62,291 bases of DNA, from positions 1 through 62,291 of the forward strand of contig CAKVBA010000013.1 in the NCBI GenBank assembly GCA_934725305.1, written 5' to 3'. Made by a program: the position numbers and the translations under genes. The stretch's first letter is position 1. The number at the start of each line of letters is the position of its first letter. Of this stretch, positions 51,568 to 60,749 are shown piece after piece. A model generated the notes under the pieces. It did no database searches. It was given only the letters and a program-made list of their open reading frames with translations, and was not told the DNA's origin. The DNA comes from an uncultured Parabacteroides sp. (GTDB lineage: Bacteria > Bacteroidota > Bacteroidia > Bacteroidales > Tannerellaceae).

Positions 51568-53847
51568 ATGAACAGAACAGTATCGAAAACGTGGGCAGTG
51601 TTGGCTTTTGCTCTCTTGATGGTCTCTTGCGGACTACAGGGAACAAGAAGTGCCTCAGAAGGGAAAGAGCCGGTTGACTATGTCAATCCCTATATGGGAA
51701 ATATCAGCCACCTGCTGGTGCCGACCTTCCCGACAGTACATTTGCCGAACAGCATGTTGCGTGTCTATCCGGAACGTGCCGATTTTACAGGAGACCGCCT
51801 GAATGGTCTGCCTGTTATCGTGACCAACCATAGAGAACGCTCGGCGTTCAATCTGTCACCCTATCAAGGCGACGAAGCCGGATTGAAACCGGTCATCAGC
51901 TATAGCTATGATCGGGAGAAAATCCGTCCCTACCGTTATCAGGTCTATCTGGATCAGGAAGAGATCGAGGTGGATTATGCTCCTTCTCATCAGAGTGCGG
52001 TGTATGCGCTTTCTTTCCATAAAGAGGCTCCGGCCTATCTGATATTCAACAGCCGTCAAGGTCAGTTGCAGAGCAGCAACAACACGGTGAGTGGCTATCA
52101 GTTTATCGACAAAAAGACAAAGGTTTATCTCTATGCCGAGACCGATCATAAGCCGGAACGAGTGGGCGTTGTCACAAACGGCAAGGTGAACTACGAAGCA
52201 TCATCGACCGAAGGAACGGATGCCGCTATTGCCTTTGCCTTTGCGCAAGGAGTGGAGCAGGTAGGCGTGCGTTATGGCATCTCGTTCATCAGCGTTGAGC
52301 AGGCAAAGAAGAATCTGGAGCGTGAGATTGCGGCCTATGATGTAGATGTGGTGGCCAAGAGTGCCCGCAATGTGTGGAATGAAGCATTGGGCAAGATTAA
52401 GGTGGCCGGCGGAACCGATGATGAGAAGGCGGTCTTCTACACCTCGTTCTACCGTTGCTATGAGCGCCCTATCTGTCTGAGCGAAGATGGCCGTTACTAC
52501 AGTGCCTTCGACGGGAATATCCATGAAGACGGCGGTCGTCCCTTCTTTACCGACGATTGGATTTGGGACACATATCGTGCAACACATCCGTTGCGTGTGC
52601 TGGTAGATTCAGACAAGGAAAATGATATCATTTATTCATACCTGTTGATGGCCGAACAGATGGGTAACAACTGGATGCCTACTTTCCCCGAAGTGACCGG
52701 TGATACACGCCGCATGAACTCGAACCATGCCGTGGCAACTGTGATTGACGGTTATCGTAAGGGTTTGCGTGGCTTCGAACTGGAAAAGGCCTACGAAGCC
52801 TGCCGCAAGGGAATCGAAGAGAAGACCTTGATTCCGTGGTCGGCTGCTCCTGCCGGCTGGTTGGACAATTTCTATAAGGAACATGGCTATATACCGGCTT
52901 TGCGTCCGGGAGAAAAGGAGACGGTTCCTCATGTCTCTATCTGGGAAAAGAGACAACCTATTGCCGTTACATTGGGCACTTCGTACGACGAATGGTGTTT
53001 GTCGCAGATTGCTCAGGAGTTGGGTCGCAGTGATGAGGCCACTCACTATCTGAAGCGTTCCTATAACTATCGCAATGTGTTCAATCCCGAGACCCGCTTT
53101 TTCCATCCTAAAGACAAAGAGGGCAAGTTTATCCCGAATATCGACTATCGTTATGATGGCGGATTAGGTGCACGTGACTACTATGATGAAAACAACGGTT
53201 ACATCTATCGCTGGGATGTGCAGCATAATGTGGCAGACCTGATTGCCTTGATGGGAGGAAAGGAGAATTTCACCGCAGCATTAGACTCTATGTTTAATAC
53301 ACCGCTGGGCATGTCTAAATGGCAATTCTATTCATTCCTGCCCGACCATACCGGTAATGTGGGTATGTTCTCAATGGCCAACGAGCCAAGTTTGCATATA
53401 CCTTATTTATATAACTATGCCGGCAAGCCTTGGATGACGCAGAAACGCATCCGCACGCTGTTGAATCAATGGTTCCGCAACGACTTGATGGGTGTTCCGG
53501 GTGATGAGGATGGCGGTGGCATGTCTGCTTTCGTGGTGTTTAGCGAAATGGGCTTCTATCCGGTTACTCCGGGATTGCCGACCTACAACATTGGTAGCCC
53601 AATGTTCCCGCATGTCGAGCTGGATATGGGCAATGGCAATGTCTTTGAGATTATCGCCAACAATGCTTCTGCCGAGAACAAATATGTGCAGTCTGCCCGT
53701 TTGAATGGTGTGGAATTGAATCAGCCTTGGTTCAATCATAAAGACATCGCTATGGGCGGCGTGCTGGAGCTTGAAATGGGTCCGGTGGCTAATAAGGATT
53801 GGGGTGTTGCAACGCCTCCGCCTTCTGCTGCGGCAAAGCCGGAGTAA
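51568..53847 (+). CDS. GH92 family alpha-mannosidase lipoprotein, second of pair
   Basis: A 759-residue lipoprotein (MNRTVSKTWAVLAFALLMVSC, lipobox LMVSC) of GH92. The acid motif is DENNGYIYRWDV (E541) and the base motif is PGDEDGGGMSAFVVFSEMGFYPV (D646, D648). The two GH92 proteins are clearly divergent: N-terminal regions share little, and the acid motif has ENNG rather than EGNS. Different linkage preferences (alpha-1,2, 1,3, 1,4 or 1,6) are therefore likely, as in other Bacteroidales GH92 sets. It is operonic with the first. A strong terminator follows the stop. Confidence 0.93.
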   Translation: MNRTVSKTWAVLAFALLMVSCGLQGTRSASEGKEPVDYVNPYMGNISHLLVPTFPTVHLPNSMLRVYPERADFTGDRLNGLPVIVTNHRERSAFNLSPYQGDEAGLKPVISYSYDREKIRPYRYQVYLDQEEIEVDYAPSHQSAVYALSFHKEAPAYLIFNSRQGQLQSSNNTVSGYQFIDKKTKVYLYAETDHKPERVGVVTNGKVNYEASSTEGTDAAIAFAFAQGVEQVGVRYGISFISVEQAKKNLEREIAAYDVDVVAKSARNVWNEALGKIKVAGGTDDEKAVFYTSFYRCYERPICLSEDGRYYSAFDGNIHEDGGRPFFTDDWIWDTYRATHPLRVLVDSDKENDIIYSYLLMAEQMGNNWMPTFPEVTGDTRRMNSNHAVATVIDGYRKGLRGFELEKAYEACRKGIEEKTLIPWSAAPAGWLDNFYKEHGYIPALRPGEKETVPHVSIWEKRQPIAVTLGTSYDEWCLSQIAQELGRSDEATHYLKRSYNYRNVFNPETRFFHPKDKEGKFIPNIDYRYDGGLGARDYYDENNGYIYRWDVQHNVADLIALMGGKENFTAALDSMFNTPLGMSKWQFYSFLPDHTGNVGMFSMANEPSLHIPYLYNYAGKPWMTQKRIRTLLNQWFRNDLMGVPGDEDGGGMSAFVVFSEMGFYPVTPGLPTYNIGSPMFPHVELDMGNGNVFEIIANNASAENKYVQSARLNGVELNQPWFNHKDIAMGGVLELEMGPVANKDWGVATPPPSAAAKPE

Positions 53848-53876
53848 ACAATCGTAAGAGTTGGTGGATGGTAATT

Positions 53877-53921
53877 GGCTGTGGCAGTGCTTATAATCAG
53901 CACCGCCACAGCCTTGTGTTT
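53877..53921 (+). terminator. Terminator of the GH92 pair
   Basis: GGCTGTGGC and GCCACAGCC form a perfect 9-bp stem around a 19-nt loop with additional GTGCT/AGCAC pairing inside, followed by TTGTGTTTT. Confidence 0.85.
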
Positions 53922-54109
53922 TATGATTCTGACATATCTTAAAGAAGTTGCATCCTTAACGAAGTGAGACAATTTGAACCGATGCTTACATTTGACTGTA
54001 TATTGTCAATATTCAGACCAATTAGAAGGCATAAAATATGTTGTGCAACAGTTCTTTTTTATCTACTTTTGCCCACATAATTAGAGTAGAGAAAATTAGA
54101 ATTGTGTAG

Positions 54110-55111
54110 ATGATGGCAAAGAAGAGAACAACGGCGCGATCCCGTAAAGGCAGAAAGAAGCAGAAAGTCTCGTTTGAGAGTTGGTTGAAGAGGCTGATCT
54201 TGTCAGCAATAGGAGTAGTTTTGGGTTCAATAGGTTCGTTATTTCTATATTCCTATTTCTATCCTGCCGGGCAGAAGAGCAACCGTAATGACAAGCAGTT
54301 TGAGGTGAGCTCCTCTTTTCCAAAGAGAAAAACAGAAAGTAAAAAGGATGAAACACCAAAGAAAAAGAGTAGCCCATCGACAGAGAAGAAGCCTTCATCT
54401 TCTGTAACACTGAAATTTCCTCCTAATGCCGAGTTGCCCCGGCTGACCGTTAAACGTCAGGAGCAGGTGATTCGTCACGAAGGATATACCGTTTCCTACA
54501 ATTCTGATTATCGTATTGCCAACTGGGTGGCTTATGAATTGACAGGCAAAGAGGCAATGAGTAGCCGTGCCGAACGCTCCAATAAGTTTGTGCCCGATCC
54601 GGATGTAAAGGGGGCAACGGCAACGAATGAAGACTATACACGAACGGGTTATGACCGTGGCCATTTGGCTCCGGCAGGCGACATGAGATGGTCGGCCAAG
54701 GCCATGCGTGAGTCATTCTATCTGAGCAATATCTGCCCACAGAAGCCGGGATTGAACCGAGGCATCTGGAAAGAGCTGGAAGAGTTGAACCGCCTGTGGG
54801 CCAAAGAGGCAGGATCGCTGCTGATTGTAACCGGTCCGGTCATCGAAAAGGATATGAAACGGTTGGGAAAGAACCGTGTGGGTGTTCCTAAAACATTCTA
54901 TAAGGTTATCTGTACAATAGTAAATAATGAATATCAGGGAATAGGATTCCTGTTTGACAATCGCGACTATGGAGGCACATCGCTGAAGTCGATGGCCGTC
55001 TCGATTGATAAGGTTGAAAAGGAGACCGGCATCGATTTCTTCCCATCTCTGCCCGATGATGTAGAGAAACGTATGGAATCGTCGGTCGATAGCTCTGTTT
55101 GGTCGTTCTGA
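54110..55111 (+). CDS. Membrane-anchored DNA/RNA non-specific endonuclease
   Basis: A 333-residue protein starting at either of two adjacent ATGs. A very basic head (residues 1-25, rich in Lys/Arg) precedes one membrane helix (LILSAIGVVLGSIGSLFLYSYF). A Lys/Ser/Pro-rich linker follows (70-105), then the beta-beta-alpha-metal nuclease domain. The catalytic motif DRGHLAP (D182-R183-G184-H185) and the downstream NICPQKPGLNRGIW with the metal-site Asn are intact. Such nucleases degrade both DNA and RNA outside the cytoplasm. Use in nutrient scavenging or defence against incoming DNA is inference. Confidence 0.9.
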   Translation: MMAKKRTTARSRKGRKKQKVSFESWLKRLILSAIGVVLGSIGSLFLYSYFYPAGQKSNRNDKQFEVSSSFPKRKTESKKDETPKKKSSPSTEKKPSSSVTLKFPPNAELPRLTVKRQEQVIRHEGYTVSYNSDYRIANWVAYELTGKEAMSSRAERSNKFVPDPDVKGATATNEDYTRTGYDRGHLAPAGDMRWSAKAMRESFYLSNICPQKPGLNRGIWKELEELNRLWAKEAGSLLIVTGPVIEKDMKRLGKNRVGVPKTFYKVICTIVNNEYQGIGFLFDNRDYGGTSLKSMAVSIDKVEKETGIDFFPSLPDDVEKRMESSVDSSVWSF

Positions 55112-55181
55112 TCAAGATCAAGATAAAGGATTGGTCAGATACTTGTAATCGTATAAAATAGTAACAATAGAAATCATAAAA

Positions 55182-56243
55182 ATGCAAATGAACATGAATG
55201 GAAGATTGATACCTATGTTTGCTTTGGCTGCATTGGTTTCATGTAGTCAGCCACCGGTAAAAGAGCAAGGTCCTCGTCCGGTTAAGTTGACCGAAGTGAC
55301 CTCGTTGAATATGATCGAGAAATCGTTCAGTGGTGTTGTTTCTTCAGATCAGTTTAGTGATTTAGCGTTTAAAGTGTCGGGTCCGCTAATCTCGTTGAAG
55401 GTTGACGAAGGTCAGAAGGTGCGCACCGGACAGGTTGTGGCAGAAATTGATCCGTTGGATTGTACATTGGAGTATGAAGCCAAGAAAGCTTCTTTTAAGA
55501 CAGCTGAGGCTCAGTTACAGCGTGCAACGAAGCTGTTGTCTAAACAGGCTATCTCTCGTCAGGAGTTTGAATCGACAGAAGCCTCTTTCTCAAATGCCAA
55601 GGCTGCGTTTGAATATGCCAAGAACCAGTTGGCACAGACGAAGCTGCGTGCTCCGTTTGATGGCTTTATCCAGCGTAAATATGTAGAGAACTATCAGAAG
55701 GTTCAGGCCGGACAAGCTATTGTGTGCCTGATCAACCCGAAGAAGTTGCAGATACAGTTTACAATGCCTGAAACCAATATCTCGTTCTTCTCAACGCCTC
55801 ATACGATTTATGTGGAGTTTGATAACTACAAGGGTATTCGCTTCAAGGCTAAGGTGAAAGAATATGTCGAGGCTTCTCCGGATGGTTCGGGTGTTCCCGT
55901 TTATCTCTACATTGATGATCCGGCATTCAATCTGGAAGAATATAAAGTGTCTGTCGGATTCTCATGCCGTGTGATCCTGAACATCGAAAGCAAGAGCTTT
56001 AATCAAGGAGCCGTATTGGTGCCGCTGTCGGCCGTTGTTGCCAGTGAGACAGACGATAGTAAGTATGTCTTTGTCTATAACAGCCAGTCACAGAAGGTGG
56101 AACAGCGTACTATCAAGGAAAAGGAACTGGTGGGCAAAGACGATGTTGTTGTTGTAGAGGGCTTGTCTGCAGGAGATCGGGTGGTTTCAGCAGGAGCAAC
56201 CCGCATGGTTGACGGACAACAGGTAAAAGTATTAACAGAGTAA
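55182..56243 (+). CDS. RND efflux periplasmic adaptor lipoprotein
   Basis: A 353-residue membrane-fusion protein with a lipoprotein signal (lipobox ALVSC after MNGRLIPMFALA). The lipoyl-like halves are VDEGQKVRTGQVVAEIDP and KLRAPFDGFIQRKYVENYQKVQAGQ, around an alpha-hairpin (about 90-140), then a beta-barrel and a membrane-proximal domain. It links the inner-membrane pump to the outer-membrane channel, as in AcrA. The start MQMNMNG has several ATGs; the second or third may be used. It lies 11 bp before the pump gene. Confidence 0.93.
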   Translation: MQMNMNGRLIPMFALAALVSCSQPPVKEQGPRPVKLTEVTSLNMIEKSFSGVVSSDQFSDLAFKVSGPLISLKVDEGQKVRTGQVVAEIDPLDCTLEYEAKKASFKTAEAQLQRATKLLSKQAISRQEFESTEASFSNAKAAFEYAKNQLAQTKLRAPFDGFIQRKYVENYQKVQAGQAIVCLINPKKLQIQFTMPETNISFFSTPHTIYVEFDNYKGIRFKAKVKEYVEASPDGSGVPVYLYIDDPAFNLEEYKVSVGFSCRVILNIESKSFNQGAVLVPLSAVVASETDDSKYVFVYNSQSQKVEQRTIKEKELVGKDDVVVVEGLSAGDRVVSAGATRMVDGQQVKVLTE

Positions 56244-56254
56244 GGAGGTAAGTA

Positions 56255-59200
56255 ATGAATATACCTAAATATTCCTTAGAGAATAAGAAGATTGTATATT
56301 TCTTCTTGGCTATCATGCTGATAGGAGGTGTACTGTCTTTCTTTAAGCTGCCGAAGAAGGAAGATGCTCCCTTTGTCATCAAGCAGGCTGTGTTGGTGAC
56401 TCAGTATCCGGGTGCGACTCCTTTTGAAGTGGAGAAATTGGTGACTGAACCCATTGAGCGTGAGATTCAGTCTATGTCGGATGTGTTGCAGATCAAATCA
56501 GAGTCTTATTTCGGTATGTCAAAGATCACTATTGAGCTACAGCCGACATTGGATCCCGACTATATGCCAGTTAAGTGGGATGAGCTTCGTCGTAAGGTGG
56601 GCAACATTCAGCCGAAGTTGCCTTCGGGCGCCTCTTCCATTACGGTGAGTGATGACTTTGGTGATGTGTTTGGTATCTATTATGCTTTGACAGCCGACAA
56701 TGGTTTCACATATAAAGATTTGCGTGACTGGGCACAGAAGATCAAGACTGAGCTGACTCCGGTTCCGGGTGTTCAAAAGGTCTATCTGTTTGGTGAACAG
56801 ACTCAGGTGGTGAATGTGAAAGTTTCGATTCCGAAGCTGGCCAACCTGGGTATCGATCCGAATGTGATTCAGAGCGTGTTGCAGACACAGAACGTGTTGG
56901 TCAATACCGGTGATGTCAATACCGGACAATATCAGTTGCGTGTGCGTGCCGAGGGAACCTATAAAGATATCCAAGACATCCGTGATCAGCTGATCGTTAC
57001 AAAATCCGGAGCTGAAGTCCGTTTGGGCGATATTGCAGAGGTTGAGCGTGGTTACATGGATCCTCCGTCAACATTGATGCGTGTAGATGGCCAGAAAGCG
57101 ATTGGTATCGGTGTGGCTACTGGTGCGAAAGATGATGTGGTAGCGGTAGGAAATGCTGTGCAGGAACGTCTGTCCGAGATGGAGCAGCTGTTTCCCGTCG
57201 GTATGGAGCTGAAGAGCCTGTATCCTGAAAACCGTATTGCCGACGAAGCCAACAACGGCTTTATCCTGAACTTGATTGAGTCGTTGCTGATTGTGATTGT
57301 GGTCATCTTCATTGTGATGGGAGCGCGTGCCGGCATGTTGGTGGGCAGTTCATTGCTCTTCTCTGTGGGTGGCACATTGCTGATTATGTTGCTGTGGGGC
57401 GTAGGATTGAACCGTACATCATTGGCTGCCTTCATCATTGCCATGGGTATGCTTGTTGACAACGCCATTGTGGTGACCGATAATGCACAGGTTGGCATTC
57501 AGCGTGGTCTTTCTCGCTATAAGGCATTGATTGATGGTGCCACCAAGCCGCAGTGGGCTTTGCTTGGCGCAACCTTCATTGCTGTCTGCTCATTCTTGCC
57601 GATGTATCTGGCTCCGGCATCCGTGGCAGAGATTGTGAAGCCGTTGTTTATCGTGTTGGCTGTATCATTGGGCTTGAGCTGGATCCTGGCCTTGACACAG
57701 ACAACGACTTTCGGTAACTTTATCTTGAAAGAGGCTAAGCCGGGCGAGAGCAAAGATCCGTATGACACGAAGATCTATCATAAGTTTGAACGCGTGATGA
57801 GCGTGCTGATAAAGCGCCGTTATATGACCTTGACAGTCGTTGTGATTACATTGTTCTTTTCACTCTTTATCATGGCTATCATGCCACAGAGCTTCTTCCC
57901 GCTGATGAAGAAACCCTATTTCCGTGCAGACCTGATTATGCCGGAGGGTTATAGCATCCGTGACGTAGAGGAGAATGTAAAGAAGATTGAAGCGGAATAT
58001 CTGAATAAGAACGATAAGATCAAGTCTTACTCATTCACGTTGGGTGGATCGCCGGTACGTTACTATTTGGCCAGTTCTTCATTGGGACCGAAGCCCAATT
58101 TTGCCAATGTGTTGATCGAGACCAAGCGTCCTGAGGATGCAAAGGAAGAGGAGGCTAAGTTCTATGACTATATGGTAAATAACTATCCGGACATCCTGAC
58201 TCGTTCCGCTCTGTTTGCGTTGTCTCCTGTGCCCGATGCCGCTATTGAGATCGGTTTCATTGGTGACAATGTGGATACACTGGTGGCCTTGACGCAGCAG
58301 GCGAAAGAGATTGCCCGCAAATACAGCGATGTGATGGAGGTTCGTAGCAGCTGGGGCAACAAGGTGCCGGTGTGGAAGCCGCTCTATTCACAGGAAAAGG
58401 GTCTTCGTTTGGGTATTACACGTCAGCAGGTGGCCTATTCATTGCGTTCGGCAACCAACGGTGTTCCATTGGGAGAATATCGGGAAGGCGACGTGTTTAT
58501 GCCTATCTTGCTGAAGGATACCGAGCGTGATTTTATGAATCTGAATGACATCAAGACATTGCCGGTATATAGTGCCAAGGGCCGTTCTGTCAAGGTTGAG
58601 CAGGTGATCGACGACTTCACTCTCGATTATGAATATAATGTAGTGAAGCGCTTCAACCGTCAACGCTATATGATGATGCAGTGCGAGCCGAAGCGTGGAG
58701 CCAACACAATGGCAGCATTCAGCCATCTGTTGGAAGAGGTGAAGCAGAATGTAAAGGTGCCCGAAGGCTATAAACTGAAGTATTTTGGTGAGCAGGCCGA
58801 GCAGGATAAAGGTAACAGTGCGATCGCCAAGAACATTCCGTTGATGTTTGGTCTGATCTATGTGACACTGTTGTTCCTATTCCCGAAATACTATCGTAAG
58901 CCGGTGCTGATTATGGCCATGTTGCCGCTGATCTTCATTGGTGTAGTATGGGGCTTGTTGCTATTTGGCAAATCTCTCGACTTCTTTGCGATGTTGGGAT
59001 TGTTGGGATTGATCGGTATGAATATCAAGAATGCCATTGTGCTGGTCGATGAGATTGGCCTGCAGATGGAGCGCTTAGTGCCTATCAAGGCCGTTATCGA
59101 GGCAACCAAGACACGTATTGTTCCGGTAACAATGGCTTCCGGTACCACAATCTTGGGTATGCTTCCGTTGTTGGCAGATGCCATGTTCGCAGGTATGGCG

Positions 59201-59296
59201 GCAACCATTATGGGCGGTCTGTTTGTATCAACCATTCTGACCATCTTTGTGCTTCCGGTTACCTATTGTATTTTCTTTAAGATTAAATCAGAATAA
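56255..59296 (+). CDS. RND efflux pump, inner-membrane permease
   Basis: A 1013-residue RND pump with 12 membrane helices and two large periplasmic loops. Signature regions are TQYPGATPFEVEKLVTEPIE, the helix 4 segment TSLAAFIIAMGMLVDNAIVVTDN carrying the conserved proton-relay Asp pair (VDNAIVVTDN), and the second-half GLIGMNIKNAIVLVDEIGLQ. It exports drugs, bile acids or other amphiphiles using the proton motive force. Typical HAE1 pumps have similar length. It is the middle gene of a three-gene efflux operon; specificity is not predictable. Confidence 0.95.
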   Translation: MNIPKYSLENKKIVYFFLAIMLIGGVLSFFKLPKKEDAPFVIKQAVLVTQYPGATPFEVEKLVTEPIEREIQSMSDVLQIKSESYFGMSKITIELQPTLDPDYMPVKWDELRRKVGNIQPKLPSGASSITVSDDFGDVFGIYYALTADNGFTYKDLRDWAQKIKTELTPVPGVQKVYLFGEQTQVVNVKVSIPKLANLGIDPNVIQSVLQTQNVLVNTGDVNTGQYQLRVRAEGTYKDIQDIRDQLIVTKSGAEVRLGDIAEVERGYMDPPSTLMRVDGQKAIGIGVATGAKDDVVAVGNAVQERLSEMEQLFPVGMELKSLYPENRIADEANNGFILNLIESLLIVIVVIFIVMGARAGMLVGSSLLFSVGGTLLIMLLWGVGLNRTSLAAFIIAMGMLVDNAIVVTDNAQVGIQRGLSRYKALIDGATKPQWALLGATFIAVCSFLPMYLAPASVAEIVKPLFIVLAVSLGLSWILALTQTTTFGNFILKEAKPGESKDPYDTKIYHKFERVMSVLIKRRYMTLTVVVITLFFSLFIMAIMPQSFFPLMKKPYFRADLIMPEGYSIRDVEENVKKIEAEYLNKNDKIKSYSFTLGGSPVRYYLASSSLGPKPNFANVLIETKRPEDAKEEEAKFYDYMVNNYPDILTRSALFALSPVPDAAIEIGFIGDNVDTLVALTQQAKEIARKYSDVMEVRSSWGNKVPVWKPLYSQEKGLRLGITRQQVAYSLRSATNGVPLGEYREGDVFMPILLKDTERDFMNLNDIKTLPVYSAKGRSVKVEQVIDDFTLDYEYNVVKRFNRQRYMMMQCEPKRGANTMAAFSHLLEEVKQNVKVPEGYKLKYFGEQAEQDKGNSAIAKNIPLMFGLIYVTLLFLFPKYYRKPVLIMAMLPLIFIGVVWGLLLFGKSLDFFAMLGLLGLIGMNIKNAIVLVDEIGLQMERLVPIKAVIEATKTRIVPVTMASGTTILGMLPLLADAMFAGMAATIMGGLFVSTILTIFVLPVTYCIFFKIKSE

Positions 59297-59301
59297 GTCG
59301 T

Positions 59302-60597
59302 ATGAGAAATAAAATAATCATCGGTTGTCTGATGCTGGGTGCGGTTTCTGTCAGCGCCCAGCAGACAGCTCCGCTTTCAGTCAATGAATATAAGGAGCGA
59401 GTGTTGGACTATAGCCGTCAGGTTCGTCAGAGTTCTGAAGAGCGTATAGCTATGCAAGAGGCGATCAAGGCTGCCAAGACTGCTTTTTTCCCCTCTTTCG
59501 ATTTCTCAGGAAACTATCAGTACCGTATCAACAAGTATGATCTGGACTTTGGTCCGGGTATGGCTGTTGAGATGGATCATAACACCTATAGCCTGGGATT
59601 GAATGTCAGTCAGCCGGTTTATGCAGGTGGAAAGATCTATAACAATTATAAAGCCGCTCAGATTCAGGGTAAGATCACCACTGAAGCCGAAGTGTTGACT
59701 ATTGATAATGTGATCTATTCGGCCGACTTGAACTATTGGTCTGCTGCAGCCCGCAAGGGAATGTATCAGGTGATGTGTCAGTTTGTCGATATTGTGCAGG
59801 AGCTTGCCAATGTGTTGACACTTCGTTTTGAAGACGGACAAATCAGTAAGACCGACCTGTTGCAAGTGCAGTCGCGCCTGAAAGAGGCTGAGATTAACCG
59901 TAGTTCGGCCTATCGTGAATATCAGATTGCCTTGCAGAATCTCAACTCTTTGATGGGTGCAGATCCGATGGATCCGATTGAGATCTCTGATTCCATCTCT
60001 ACCTATTTGGCTTTGCCTCTTCAGGTGGGAGCTGATGCAGCCTTGCAGAATCGTCCGGAATATGCGATTGCCATGTTGAATCTCGACTATCAGAAGCGTC
60101 AGATCAATTTGTCTAAGGCCAAATACAATCCTACATTGGCTATCGGCTTTCAAGGAACTTGGGGTACGCCCATGTTGAATGTAAAGGGTTCCGATCAGTT
60201 GTGGACGCCGGCCGTGTTCGCCTCTTTAAAGATTCCTTTGTTCCACTGGGGCGCTCGTTTCAAAGAGATTAACTCTCAGAAGGCAATCTTGCGTAGCAAG
60301 GAGTATGCGATGGATAATACACGAGACCAGATTTCTCAGGAGGTGGCCAATTCATGGACCAGCCTGACCGAGAATACCAAACAGATTGAAGTGGCTCAAG
60401 AGGCTTGTCACATTGCTGAAGAGAACCTGGAGCTGAACACATTCAGCTATAATGAAGGAAAGCTCCCTATCTTGGATGTGCTTTCTGCTCAGCTTTCATG
60501 GATTCAGTCTTATAGTAATTTGATACAGACTTGGTATCAGCAGAAGACCTCTTTAGCTAAGTATAATAAGGTTATTGGTATTCGTAGGATGCAGTAG
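59302..60597 (+). CDS. TolC-like outer-membrane efflux protein
   Basis: A 431-residue outer-membrane factor with signal peptide (MRNKIIIGCLMLGAVSVSAQ). Two repeats of long coiled helices are typical of TolC, with SLGLNVSQPVYAGGKIYNNY at the first strand region and PAVFASLKIPLFHWGARFKE in the second. It completes the tripartite pump made by the two preceding genes, 5 bp upstream. A strong terminator follows. Confidence 0.93.
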   Translation: MRNKIIIGCLMLGAVSVSAQQTAPLSVNEYKERVLDYSRQVRQSSEERIAMQEAIKAAKTAFFPSFDFSGNYQYRINKYDLDFGPGMAVEMDHNTYSLGLNVSQPVYAGGKIYNNYKAAQIQGKITTEAEVLTIDNVIYSADLNYWSAAARKGMYQVMCQFVDIVQELANVLTLRFEDGQISKTDLLQVQSRLKEAEINRSSAYREYQIALQNLNSLMGADPMDPIEISDSISTYLALPLQVGADAALQNRPEYAIAMLNLDYQKRQINLSKAKYNPTLAIGFQGTWGTPMLNVKGSDQLWTPAVFASLKIPLFHWGARFKEINSQKAILRSKEYAMDNTRDQISQEVANSWTSLTENTKQIEVAQEACHIAEENLELNTFSYNEGKLPILDVLSAQLSWIQSYSNLIQTWYQQKTSLAKYNKVIGIRRMQ

Positions 60598-60619
60598 GTA
60601 TTAGGTTTAATTATAGGAT

Positions 60620-60667
60620 AAAGCACGATTCGGATAGTATTGGAGGCTATCACGGATCGTGCTTTTC
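60620..60667 (+). terminator. Terminator of the RND efflux operon
   Basis: AAAGCACGAT and ATCGTGCTTT pair, with extra GGATAG/CTATC pairing inside, followed by TCTGTTTTT. Confidence 0.85.
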
Positions 60668-60749
60668 TGTTTTTCCACTTTACATTCTCATTCATTATAT
60701 ATACTTTTGTGTTCTCTCATCAAGAGGAAAGAAAATAGGACAAAGAAGT

